From contig JANBTH010000246.1 of NCBI GenBank assembly GCA_027578815.1, positions 1-23,890 of the forward strand: a stretch of 23,890 bases of DNA, read 5' to 3'. The position numbers and the translations under genes were made by a program. The notes under the pieces were generated by a model. It was given only the letters and a program-made list of their open reading frames with translations, was not told where the DNA came from and ran no database searches. Of this stretch, positions 10,850-20,673 are shown in pieces (position 1 is the first letter of the stretch; each line of letters starts with the position of its first letter). This DNA is from Coemansia sp. RSA 1804 (taxonomy: Eukaryota > Kickxellomycota > Kickxellomycetes > Kickxellales > Kickxellaceae).

Positions 10850-10972
10850 ATGGCGCTGTGGATGGCAAACAAAGAAACTAAAAGCAAAGAAATAAACAAT
10901 GAAATAAAGCTCAGCAATAATTCCAACCGTCTTTATGCTTTACAAGCTCCGATTCCACAGCAAAGGAAGTGA
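10850..10972 (+). other. Possible upstream short ORF (40 aa)
   Basis: An ATG-initiated frame of 40 codons lies downstream of the TATAAAAG box and in the leader of the giant gene. Its product begins MALWMANKETKSKEI and ends in TGA at 10970-10972. It has no recognisable motif. Its composition (Lys, Asn, Glu, Ser) is unremarkable, so it may be a regulatory upstream ORF or chance. Confidence 0.2.
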
Positions 10973-11320
10973 AGAAAAGGATTTTTTACGACAAAATGAA
11001 AAAATAAAACCAGGGCTGCCCACAAGGACATCTTTGCTTTTTTGTTTCTCTTCCTTGGAGGCTTTTGCTGGTAGCACTATTTCTTGTTTATTTATTTATT
11101 TCCCTCATTGACAGAATTTCTGTGTTGTGCTGACTTTAATTGTAACTATTTATCTTGTGTTTAGGCAGCGTCACCAGCAACCAACGTGGTCCTTCCGCCC
11201 ACACCTACCTATTCGCTGTACCATAGAACCAGGAGGTTTTGGTCTGGACGCAGCAGCAGCAACAGCAGCAGAACCCTTTTCATTATATCTTATTTTCATT
11301 CGGCCTGTCGTTGAAACACA

Positions 11321-14300
11321 ATGAGCCAGAGCGACTGGGAGACAGATTCTGACTACCGCCATTTCAACCCTGGCATGTATGCCATGCGGCAGCTTGGACG
11401 CAGCGTGTCCAGGAGCACAAAGCGACTGCTGCAACCGTCACGTACCAAGCGCAACGCAGAGGCCAAGGCTCCCGATGGCCAGGAAGCCCAGGAAGCTCTT
11501 GATGGCGAGACTTCTGCAGGCAGAGGAACAAGCAGTGCGGCTGGGAATGGGTATGTTGCTTTCGACTTTGACAACGACAGCAGCAGAAGGGCCACGGCCG
11601 CCGCTACTGACAGCGCAGAGGCACCTCCATTCCGGCGCGGACCGCCGCAGCCATCGGGAATCCACCGCAGATCTGTCAGCTTTGACAACCTAGTTGCGCT
11701 TCCTGACTCTATTCCCAGACGCAGCACAGAGCCAGCGCATAGCACAGAGAAGTCACCCAGCACAGAGATTGCTCCGCACACAGTTGGGCTGCCAGAGTCG
11801 TCTACATGGAACAGCGGTCACACCGTGACAAAGGCAGCAGCAATGACAGCTTTGGGCCAGCGCGTCTCATCGCAGCGACCAGACTACGTGTATGATGCCA
11901 CGCGCCGCAAATGGGTGCCAGAGTTTGCTTACAGTCCGCACCAGCCTCAGCGAGTCAGCACAAGCGGCGACGGCACAAGAATATCGCTTTCTGCGCGTCC
12001 GCCGTCAGCGTACTGGCCCACAGACGGTGTTGTGCAACAAGCCGCTCCGCATGCGGGTGGCAGTCGCCGTCGGAAAGGCAGCGCCGCCAAGCGAGCCCGC
12101 CATAACCGTGAAAGCTTTTCCGCGCCTTCTCATCTCGACGCAAGCACTCACTTCTCCGAGTCTCAAACAAGCGCTGCCAACGCCAGCGACCAGTTTCACG
12201 ACCACCCACGCATGTGGCGGAACGAGGAGACTCCTGGTGCCAATATCAATGGCAGCGATCCCAAGGAGCCTGAGTTGCTGGTGGCAGCAGCCGAGATATC
12301 TGCAGCCGCAGCAAAGGCCGACATAGGCTTTGCCAAACAGAACCGCCAGCCTTCGAATGGACAGGCAAGTAATGCAGATCCACAGGTGCTGCCGTCCATG
12401 CCTGTGCCATCTGGTCTGTTTCGCAAGCGAAGCGCACACAACCAGACGCCGGCCTCGCGCGAGTCAAGCCAGCGTAAGCTTGGAAACTTTGCGCGCGTTA
12501 TAGGCAACATCTCGCGACGTCTCAACCGTATCAGGTCCAACAGAAGTGCTTCGCAGCCAGCTACGCCTGCCGAGGTACGTCGCAGCATTCTCGAGTCTGC
12601 GCGACAGAACATGCTTGAGACTCCCGAGGAAAGCGGTCACGGGTTTTATCGCTTTGTTGTCAACCCAGCAGACCCGGTATCAGACGCAGATAGTGTGGAG
12701 CCAGACTCCCCCACTATATCGCACCATCCGTCGTCTGCAAGGCCCAGCAGACACCAGCGCAGCACTTCATTTCCTTCCAACGGCGTGGGAAGCGCTAGAT
12801 TTCCTTTTGAAGCAGGAGAAACCAGAGAAGCCGATAGAGTCTCTTATGCAGGCGCCAGCAATAGTGCTGCCAATGCTGCACCAGCAAACGCCATCAGCTA
12901 TATGCACAATACCACAGCAGTGAACATCAACGAGATCAACAGCCACAGCTCACATGCAGAATTTGTTCAGCTTGAAAGCATTGCTGTGTCGCAGGATGCG
13001 ACCTTCTCTACTGTACATATGGAATCGCTGCGTCCAGAAGCAATATTCCAGAGCAGACTGACGCCCAGACGAGTCAGCAGCGACAGTGCCTGGCTGCGCC
13101 AAGCGCAAAGCCGTGCTGGGTCTCCGATGAATAACCAGGGCCACGATGGCTCGTTGTCTGCCGTAGTACAGGCAAAGCTGGACTCCAAGTTCATTGACTC
13201 TGTGCATGTTTCCACGCGTCTGAACAGCAACACCAACACCAACTCATCGTACGGCACATTTGTCCGCTTCCACAACAGCGGCGAGCTGAATGGAATCTTC
13301 TCTACTGACCAGGAAGCGCACCCCATGGCCAGGGACAACGAAAGTATCCTCCAGGCCCAGGCTTCGGATGCCAGTCTTCCAGAGCATCCGTCTGCCGAGA
13401 ATATTTCGATACAGCAGATTCGCCAGCAGAATGCGGGCGACAATATCAACAGGAATGATAGCGATGACGCTGCATCTGCAGTTGGAAATGACAATGCCAA
13501 TGCCAATGCCAATGTCAATGCCAATGTCCATGTCGAAGTTGAGCACGAGTTTTCAAGAGCCCCAAGCCAGGCTGGGGCTGCTTTCGTCTCGGACAGACGT
13601 GCTAGGAAGCAGGAAAACATTAGACAGTTTGTGGAGGAGATGCGTGCTGCGCGTGAGGACAGCGTAAAGCGCAAGCGCGATGCTGAGATGCGTCGCCAGA
13701 TCTTCAACAACGACCAGGCAATGCTTGACGCATCGGTCTATGTATACGAACGCCAGCAGAAGAAGGTGGCCCAGGACAGACAGAGGATTGAGCAGATGCA
13801 GCAACTGCTGGAGGAAAGCCAGTTGGAATACCTCAAAGACAAGCTCTCCGAAAGGATAAAGCAGCAGCAGTTGCAGAGCCAGCAGCAGCGCCAACAACTT
13901 GAGGCCACACACGAGTCGGATACAGGCGTTGCAGGCAGCAGCAGCAACACCATCGAGCCGGAGAGCGGTGGTGGCAAATGCATGCCGCCTGTAGTGTTCC
14001 ACAGAGGACAAGGCGGCCGTCTCAGACATTGCAGAAAGAGCGAAGGCTCAGGACAGCGCAATGCAGTGGTTAAGGAGAGCGGACGTAGACGAACAACCAT
14101 GCTTGGCTTGTTCTGCGCTCCTAATGACGATGATGCCGCTTCTGCCGATACATTTGCCCACCCTCTTCCAACACGGCTGCCACGCAAGGGTACAGCAGGC
14201 ACTTTGCCAAATAGTAGTCCGTTTGCTAACATGGCTCAACTTCATAAGGATCTTCCACCTCTGCCCATAGCTCGTCGGCACAACGGGGGTTTCCAAGCAA

Positions 14301-17300
14301 ATGGTCCAGAGTCTGAGAACGATAATCCTACGCAGCCGGCGGTGTCTGACGAGCAGAGAATCAGCCCGCTGCGCAAAAGTCGTTCGTTTTCTCATTTTGG
14401 CAGCAGAGAGGAGGTGGTTGTGCCTGCAGAGAATCTTGCGGTGCACGGTCATACAAAAGACCCTTGGACTCGCCACAGCAATAACAATCAAGAGGCTGGG
14501 CTTCATACATCGTCAGGCCAGATAGCTTGCTCCATAGAGCCTGATGCCAAAGATGGCGCCAAGGAGCGACGTGCATCACGTGCGGGTGTTCTGCTAGGGG
14601 TTCTAGGGCTGTTTAGCAGCAGCTACGCCAGACGTAGAAGCAACGCCCACCATAGCGCTGTGTCTCAGGACGACCAGCAGCAGCACAGCAATGCCAAGGG
14701 CGGCAATCGGCGCAAGATAGCTCTTCACCGAGGACAGCAGCAGCAGCAGCGGCGGCGTCGTCGTCACACGCTTGGTGGGGTCGAGGCTGATGCAAATGGC
14801 AACGAGGCTCGTTTGCCAGTGCTGTTGCCTAGAGAGTCAGACAACCAAGCCCCAAATGTCCATGTGCGTGTGCCAAAGGAGTCTCTCTCAAACGAGATAT
14901 ACGCTGGGTTTGTTCAAAGCGCCACCGACGATGCCCAGTCGTCGTCACGCCGACGCATGTATTCTCATATTCTGAATACTCTGCAAGGAGCGGATGCTCA
15001 GCCTGTGGTGCTGGGGCCTGTGCCGCGCAATAACTGCAACTCGCAAAGCAAGGCCGATGTCATACAGAAAATGGGTGCAAGAGCAGAGGATGTCGATGCT
15101 AGTATTAAAGATGGTGCTGACGCACAGCTGCCGACGTCTGCAAACAACGGTGAGACTGATGCTGACAGATGGCGGGATTCTGCAATTACTGGGCTTCTTA
15201 CCCAGGTCTCTGCTGGGACGTCGCAGATCCGCAAGTCTATGGGAGCCGAAGCAGCCTATGCTCCAGAGGAGCAAAACCCAGCCAACGACAGTGCACAGGA
15301 GGAGGCCAAGATCTCCGAGAGTGAACCCAGCAGCGGAGACGACGACCCCTTGGCCAAGCAGAGGCGGTATAAGCATGTTGTGCGGTTTGAAGAGACTGCT
15401 GGTTTGAAGAAACGCACATCTAGTCTTGCTTTGGACACCATCACTGCACGGACCGAAAGCGGGGAGCTATTCAAGCAGAAGGCAAAGCACAAGAAGAAGC
15501 CAATGGCGCGCACGACGCCCCACTCGTACAATGCATCGCAGGCTGTGAGCTTGGATGGATCGATTGCGGACATTGCCTCTGGAAACACCGAGGCCTACCG
15601 CTATAACCTTGTTGATCTCCCTGGACTGGAGGGTGTTGATACGCCCTCCACAAACGATGCAATGATGTCGCCTGGCCCAAGCACTCCTCGGCATTTGCCT
15701 GCCAACGAGCGGCTTCGTCGTCTGGAATATGAGGTATTCTGCAGCGGAAAGTCAGCACGGTCGGCTGGCTCGAGTCACGACTACGCACATGTTGGTCGCT
15801 CTACTAGCACAGCTGTTCCGTTTGATTCTCCAGTTAGTGACTCTGGCACTGGCAAAACACAGATCCTGGGCTTTGCCAAAGCCAATATCCGCGCAAATAC
15901 AGATACTGACTTCACCACTCGTTACAGGCGTCCATCGGCCCGTCCCGAGATCCGCGATGTGCGGGGGATTGCTTGGGACGATTCCAACCCAACCACAACC
16001 GCTGCCGAGTCAACTGAGCTATCTGCTGCTGGCGTGGGCTTATTTGGAGGCATCGTTTCGCCTGCTGTGCCTTTAGTTGGGAAAAACAGATCTGCTCTGG
16101 GTAACAGAACGGCTGATACCCTGAATACGCTCAGCGGCTCGGCAAGCCAAAAGCCTGCTGGTGGAACTTTGGATGGCGGCGACAGCGATGACGATGCGCC
16201 TTTGGCTGTTGGGACTTTCCCACCTAGATTTGCAACAGTCGCTACAGCAGATGGCTTGCACAAGAGCTTGGCTAAAACCAACGATGTGGTGGCTGCTGGC
16301 GATTCTTCGCAACAGCCGGTAGACCCAGCTCTTCTAGCGAGACTTGTCCAGACGTCGCCTGATCCGCGGAACCTGATATACGACGCCAGCTCCCAGTTCG
16401 GCACCATGCGCTCTCCAAAGTCCGTAGGCTTTGCAGTTTCCGACTCCAGCAGTGTTGGCGAATCGAATGAGGGACGTCGTGAGCTTCTCGTTGATATCGT
16501 TGCAAGAATCGCAAAGCACAATGTAAGTTATTGTCAGACAAACAAACAAAAAACATACAGCAGCTTCTATGGCATTGTTCGGGGTTGAATGGCTGAAATC
16601 CATCTATCTACAGAACGTCCCTCCCCTCTTTTTCTTTCTATCCATGCAGCGTGATTGTTCTGGCTGTGAATATGGCGTTGTATGAATTGTATTGAACGCG
16701 CGTTAGTGTTCATTGAATCTTCATTTTAATTTCTGGCAACCGCTATCTGTATGCTCTTTGTTGCTCTCTTTATTCTTGCATTTCCAATCACATGTGGGAT
16801 GACTTGCGCTTATATGTTTCCTATTTGACTTGTTATGTTGGTATGTGCGTGCTTGCCCTGTTTGTCTGAAATAGAACAACAGAACCCTACGCACTGTTGC
16901 TAATTCGATTATCATCTTTATTTACATCTATCTGCTTCCAATAGGGCGGAATTGCCACACAAAAGCTGCAGTCGTCAGAAGACATGGCAAACAGCATCGA
17001 GATTCCAGTTGTTTCTAAAAGCCAGTCGGCGCCCTCTGCAACATCACCGCCCAGAAATATGTCGGCAGGTAGTCACAATAGCAATCATATACGCGTGGGA
17101 GATGAGCTAATGATGACTGCAAACAGCAGGGGCAGGCTTGGTCTTCATGCTGCCTATGGCGATGGCCGCAGTCTACAGCGCGATTCTGATCATTTGGAAA
17201 CAACTGTAGACTCTGAAGTTGTTGCTCGTGCAAGCACCCGAGCCATCACATTGTTTGCACCAACTGGCGCAGCTACGATAGCAACAGCACCAGCAGCGGC

Positions 17301-19755
17301 AGCAGTTTCTGGTGCAAGTGGCAATGATATGGGCATTGTGCCATCGATGAACCAAGCTGCGGAGGGCGCGACTGACAAAGGCGTTGCGCAGCATGAAGAC
17401 TCTTCTCTTGCATTCCAGGAATACGTCGAACAGCAAAGGAAACTGCCAAGGGATCGCACAAGCCATGCGGGCATGGAGCAGCTAAACTTCCGAGTCAGTC
17501 TCCTCGACCGTCCAATGCCAGAGCACAACCGCAGATCCCGCTCCGTTTCCTTGCCAGCCCCACAGAGAACAGCTTCTGTCCTGGAGAACAAGGCATGGCA
17601 GCAGCGCAGACCGTCTACTCATCAACCAATGGACACAGCAGAGCAATCGTTCGACCATTATGCTCATCACCGCACCAAGTCTTTCTACGACTCGTCTCCG
17701 CTGGTTCAAACATTGCTAAAGCCTGAGCTGCCGCCGCTCACAGCTACGACACACTCTAAAAGCCAGGGCGCTGATGAGGAAATGGCAGATCGAGCTCTGT
17801 TTAGCCATCTTTTGGGCGACGGCGCAGCCCTCACGCCATCTGACGCACAAGTTGCACGCAGGCAATCGACTACGTCGTCGTTGACTCCAACAGCACCACA
17901 GCTGTTTGATCCGATCCGAGATACTGGCGAAAATGGCGTGCCTGATTCTGTTCTACGAGCATATCTGGCTGGAGACATCACTGCAATTGAGCGCTTCTTC
18001 GAGCATATAATGCGGATCACAGCGCCTTCTTCCGTGTATGACGGCGAAGCGTCGGAGGATGGCGACTGGACATACGGATTGGAGGGGCCTCCTTCTAAGT
18101 CTGCTGCTAAAGAAGATGCAGATACTGCTACAAAGGATGTGTTTAGCGTCTCACGCGAAGTTCCCGGAATGATTGACACAAGCGCCACAGCATCGAATGC
18201 CCTTACCTCGAGCCATAATCTGCAGCAGCAAGCGACTGCGCAGAACAGTGCCAGCCAGACACCCACTGAAACCAATCAAGGTCCAATAGCGGCAACTAGT
18301 GACCGCAGTCTTGCTGCGACAAACGCCATATCTGTTTCTCGAGAGCATGTAGGACCCGACACGAGCCACAGTGCAAATGTTTCACCAGGCATGCGTGTCG
18401 GTTCCAACTTGCCTTTGCCATATTCAAATTTGTCTAGCCCAGATGCTGTTGTACTACAGGAACCCGTCTCTCAGCAAGAAGTATTGTCTGTTTGCAAATC
18501 TGAACATCCTTCTCTGTCAAAGGCAGAAAGAGTGGCAGCGACAGCGGCAGCAGCAACAGATAAGCCTCAGCGCAAGATTGCAATCCCTCGGCCCAAACTT
18601 TCTAGAGCACTCAACAGCAGTGAGAGCGTTAGCGAGAGCACCCATGCGAAGGATGCCAGTACTAGCATAGCTGCGCAGTCTGTACTGAACAATGTAGCTG
18701 GGACACCAGAGGCCCACCCGTTGCAGTCGTGGGACGATTCTGAAAAGTTTGTCTCTTCAGAGTTTTTTGACAAACACGCTGGAAGAGCCATAGATCCAGT
18801 TGTCGAGGAGTCTATACCTGATGACATTCTTGTGTCGTATGCGGATAATGCAAAGTGCTTGAGTCCTGCACGCCTGCCGCTGCACAGCCGTAACCACCAT
18901 GAACATGGCCAAGTTGGGTTGAGTCAGCGCAAACCAATCCCTGTAGATGGCACCAGATCGAAGAAACAGGAGAAGCAGCATCTGCTGACCCGCCTGCGTG
19001 TACTGGAAGGAATGATACAAAAGTCTGCTATCGAGGAATCTCGGCTGCAGCCGCCTCCGGCTCTGCGTGAGGCGCAGATTGTCAAGGATATGGAGTCGCT
19101 AGCCTCGATATACTCGTCGAGCATGGAGCTTGACTACGACAGAATAAACATGGAGCTGAGCAGGAGTGTGCGCAACAGCGCTAATAAGAAGCAAGGTGCT
19201 GCTGCAAACTCAAACGGGGTTACTCGTCCGCTGCCATTGTCAAACATGTATGCTGGTTCTCCTAAGGCTGGTTCCGAAGCCGAACAGCTGTCAGCACCAC
19301 AGCCACGCTATATCAACGAGAAAGGCCAGCGCGCAGAGGTGCTGAAGAGACTGAGACGCAACTCTCATGCCCGCGCAAAATCCCACTACAGAGCTAGTGT
19401 TTTGAACCGTCAAGCGTTTGTTTCGCCTGGCCAAAGCGCAGAGGATATGCCCAACAAGGCGTTATACACAAAGAAGTGGCACGGAAAGCCAATGCCTATT
19501 GGCTCGACTTCTCGGACTGTGCAGTCTGGCAGAGCAAAGGATGCTGTGGCCATTCCTAATATATCGACTGTGACTGAGGGTTCCGATGCTACTTACTCGG
19601 CCAGATCAAGCGGTTCCATTAGAATCGAGATAGTGGAGGAGGGCTCGTTTGCGGGCGCGCATGGTAGCAGATCGGCTGGTGTGCGGTACCGCCAGCATGC
19701 TTTGCCGCTGCCAAGCACCGACCGCTTTAGACGTACTGCGAAACTGCTGACGTAG
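11321..19755 (+). CDS. Giant low-complexity coiled-coil protein of unknown function, two exons
   Basis: Exons 11321-16522 and 16945-19755 encode about 2670 aa. I do not recognise the family. The start is ATG 11321, with an in-frame TGA nine bases upstream. The phase-0 junction joins IAKHN to GGIATQ. Most of the protein looks disordered (Ser, Ala, Asn, Gln, Arg). Visible landmarks: a Tyr/Trp-rich patch near 186-202 (DYVYDATRRKWVPEF); an NANANV repeat near 725-738; a long charged coiled coil at about 760-865 ending in Gln-rich sequence; a short hydrophobic stretch AGVLLGVLGLF near 1088 flanked by Arg; a Gln/Arg run near 1139 that could act as a nuclear signal; a conserved-looking block YKHVVRFEE near 1350. 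In exon 2 there is a helix-like segment near 2068-2091 (AYLAGDITAIERFFEHIMR), a second coiled coil at about 2407-2476 and a basic C-terminal block from about 2533. No catalytic motif, signal peptide or clear membrane span is seen. A scaffold role is a guess only. Whether exon 2 belongs to this gene rests on splice sites and phase. Confidence 0.78.
13492..13533 (+). repeat. Tandem hexamer repeat inside the giant ORF
   Basis: Seven near-identical copies of a 6-base unit (CAATGC, CAATGT, final copy CCATGT) encode an alternating Asn-Ala / Asn-Val run near residues 725-738. The unit is a multiple of three, so copy-number change would keep the frame. It is a likely site of length polymorphism. Confidence 0.85.
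14735..14749 (+). repeat. CAG repeat encoding a Gln run
   Basis: Five consecutive CAG units within the giant ORF encode a poly-Gln run followed directly by an Arg run (residues near 1139). A similar CAG/CAA tract lies in the leader at about 11251-11271, and others near 13860 and 13880. They are typical slippage-prone microsatellites in a low-complexity gene. Confidence 0.7.
16523..16944 (+). other. Intron of the giant gene
   Basis: The donor GTAAGT at 16523 is a perfect consensus directly after AAT. The acceptor CCAATAG ends at 16944, preceded by a TGCTAAT branch-point candidate at 16898-16904. Both flanks are phase 0. Without splicing, the first frame stops at 16588 after a low-complexity tail, and exon 2 would have to start at the internal ATG 16984. 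Confidence 0.82.
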
Positions 19756-19914
19756 GGTTGAAGACGGATGCTATAAGTGTGTTTATCCGGAACAATATTT
19801 TCAACCAGATCTAAGTGCATGTTTTTTATATATAAAGCCACATTATTTATCATTGTTTATAAATCATTTACTCAATTTAACCCTATGCAAAATGCGAAAA
19901 ATAACTATATTTAT

Positions 19915-19920
19915 AATAAA
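19915..19920 (+). terminator. Possible polyadenylation signal of the giant gene
   Basis: AATAAA lies 160 nt after the stop codon at 19753-19755, in an AT-rich 3' flank. Position and sequence suit a poly(A) signal, though AT-richness makes chance matches likely. Confidence 0.35.
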
Positions 19921-20125
19921 CATTTAAGTACGCCATTTCCATGGACTACATCGACCTGTTCACATCCATAGCACTTTGATAGAATATTTTCATTGCTTGG
20001 TCTTGATTACTAATGTTCTTGGCCTCTTGGTTACTCTACTATTGATGCTGCTTCTTCAAGACTTGCTACTTTGTCACAAGTTATTTGATAATACAGCAAT
20101 AATAGTTGTTATCTTGCTGGTCCTA

Positions 20126-20233
20126 TTATTTTGGAGGAGGTGGTGGCGGTGGTGGCAGTGGTGGCGGTGGTCTTTTTTCACGTGGCGTGTAAGGGCCAGA
20201 GAGTGGATGCTTTTTCTTTTCATCTTTTGGCAT
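20126..20233 (-). CDS. Candidate proline-rich microprotein (35 aa)
   Basis: This short frame starts at ATG 20233 and ends at TAA 20126-20128. Its product has a basic, Lys-rich N-terminal half (MPKDEKKKHPLSGPYTPREK) followed by an almost pure poly-Pro half ending in Lys. About 30 nt upstream on the minus strand is a possible splice acceptor (ATATAG) preceded by a branch-point-like CTACTAAAC, so the ATG could sit in a 3' exon. I do not recognise the sequence. The poly-Pro run may simply read a GGTGGC repeat on the other strand. Confidence 0.28.
   Translation of the reverse strand: MPKDEKKKHPLSGPYTPREKRPPPPLPPPPPPPPK
20132..20170. repeat. GGTGGC-type purine/GT-rich tract
   Basis: An imperfect repeat of GGTGGC/GGTGGT units on the plus strand, read as a proline run on the minus strand. 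It is a simple-sequence tract that interrupts otherwise AT-rich flanks. Confidence 0.7.
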
Positions 20234-20443
20234 TTTCTTACACCGAATTTCTTGTTTGCTATATGAATTGTTTAGTAGGAAGAGCTGGTGTTTGGCAGGA
20301 ATATTATTTGAACAAAAAACAGAAACAGTAGAAAATCCATTTATTTATATGCTGACGGGGTACACTACAAATTAATATATTTTTCGTATCTTGTAGGACA
20401 ATGACTTTAGAACTACAAATATATTGTATTTTGTACACGGCGC

Positions 20444-20509
20444 TTAAAAGCGTGTGTAATCTTTGTGCTGTCCTTTGTGCTTTCCGCCTTTAGCTGCTTT
20501 CTTTTCCAT
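20444..20509 (-). CDS. Candidate basic microprotein (21 aa)
   Basis: The frame runs from ATG 20509 to TAA 20444-20446 and encodes a Lys/His/Gly-rich peptide beginning MEKKAAKGGKHKGQH and ending DYTRF. An in-frame TGA lies nine bases before the ATG, so it is not the tail of a longer frame unless spliced. It lies 165 nt beyond the binding-protein stop codon and upstream of the proline-rich ORF on the same strand. It could be 3'-UTR sequence. Confidence 0.2.
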   Translation of the reverse strand: MEKKAAKGGKHKGQHKDYTRF

Positions 20510-20673
20510 CCACCTTCAAAAGAAAGTTGGTAATTTGTCTCTGTATTATTACTCTCCAGTCAACGCTTGCAATGAATAAAGAAAAAATATTTCTTGCAAA
20601 GTAGCAAATAAAATAATTTACTGATATTTTAAATATGTTTTGAAAGAGAGAAAAAGTACTATGATGACCTCAA

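Larger units (their letters stand above)
10726..11164 (+). other. Candidate 5'-UTR intron of the giant gene
   Basis: A strong donor GTAAGAGG follows TTCAG at 10726, and an acceptor TTGTGTTTAG ends at 11164. Possible branch points lie shortly before it (CTGAC near 11130, TGTAAC near 11141). If used, it would remove the TATAAAAG at 10798 and the 40-aa ORF at 10850. The intron model and the TATA-box model are therefore alternatives, or reflect two transcription starts. Confidence 0.3.
9777..11320. promoter_or_regulatory. Divergent intergenic control region between TIF6 and the giant gene
   Basis: The two flanking genes point away from each other, so this 1.5 kb must hold both promoters and both leaders. 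It contains a minus-strand TATA-like box and a candidate leader intron for TIF6. It also contains a plus-strand TATAAAAG at 10798-10805, a pyrimidine-rich run at about 10640-10725, a possible plus-strand leader intron (10726-11164) and short upstream ORFs. No separate gene with a recognisable product is present. Confidence 0.55.
19756..20673. other. Convergent 3' intergenic region
   Basis: This AT-rich stretch separates the plus-strand giant gene from the minus-strand binding-protein gene, so both 3' ends fall here. It holds an AATAAA on the plus strand, a GGTGGC-type repeat tract at about 20132-20170, and two very short minus-strand ORFs listed separately. The open plus-strand frame at 19976-20266 is a run of Leu/Val then Trp/Arg codons produced by the same T-rich and GGTGG sequence, and I do not regard it as a gene. 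Confidence 0.55.

Noticed and set aside
12967..13710. 247-aa minus-strand frame inside the giant gene, plus similar antisense frames at 14945-15376 and 15922-16521
   Set aside because: They lie wholly within a well-supported long plus-strand frame and have no recognisable motif. The low stop-codon density on the antisense strand follows from the biased codon use of the sense gene.
19976..20266. 96-aa plus-strand frame with Leu-rich and Trp/Arg-rich halves
   Set aside because: The Trp/Arg half is the reading of a GGTGG repeat and the Leu half of T-rich DNA. It looks like simple-sequence translation rather than a membrane protein gene.
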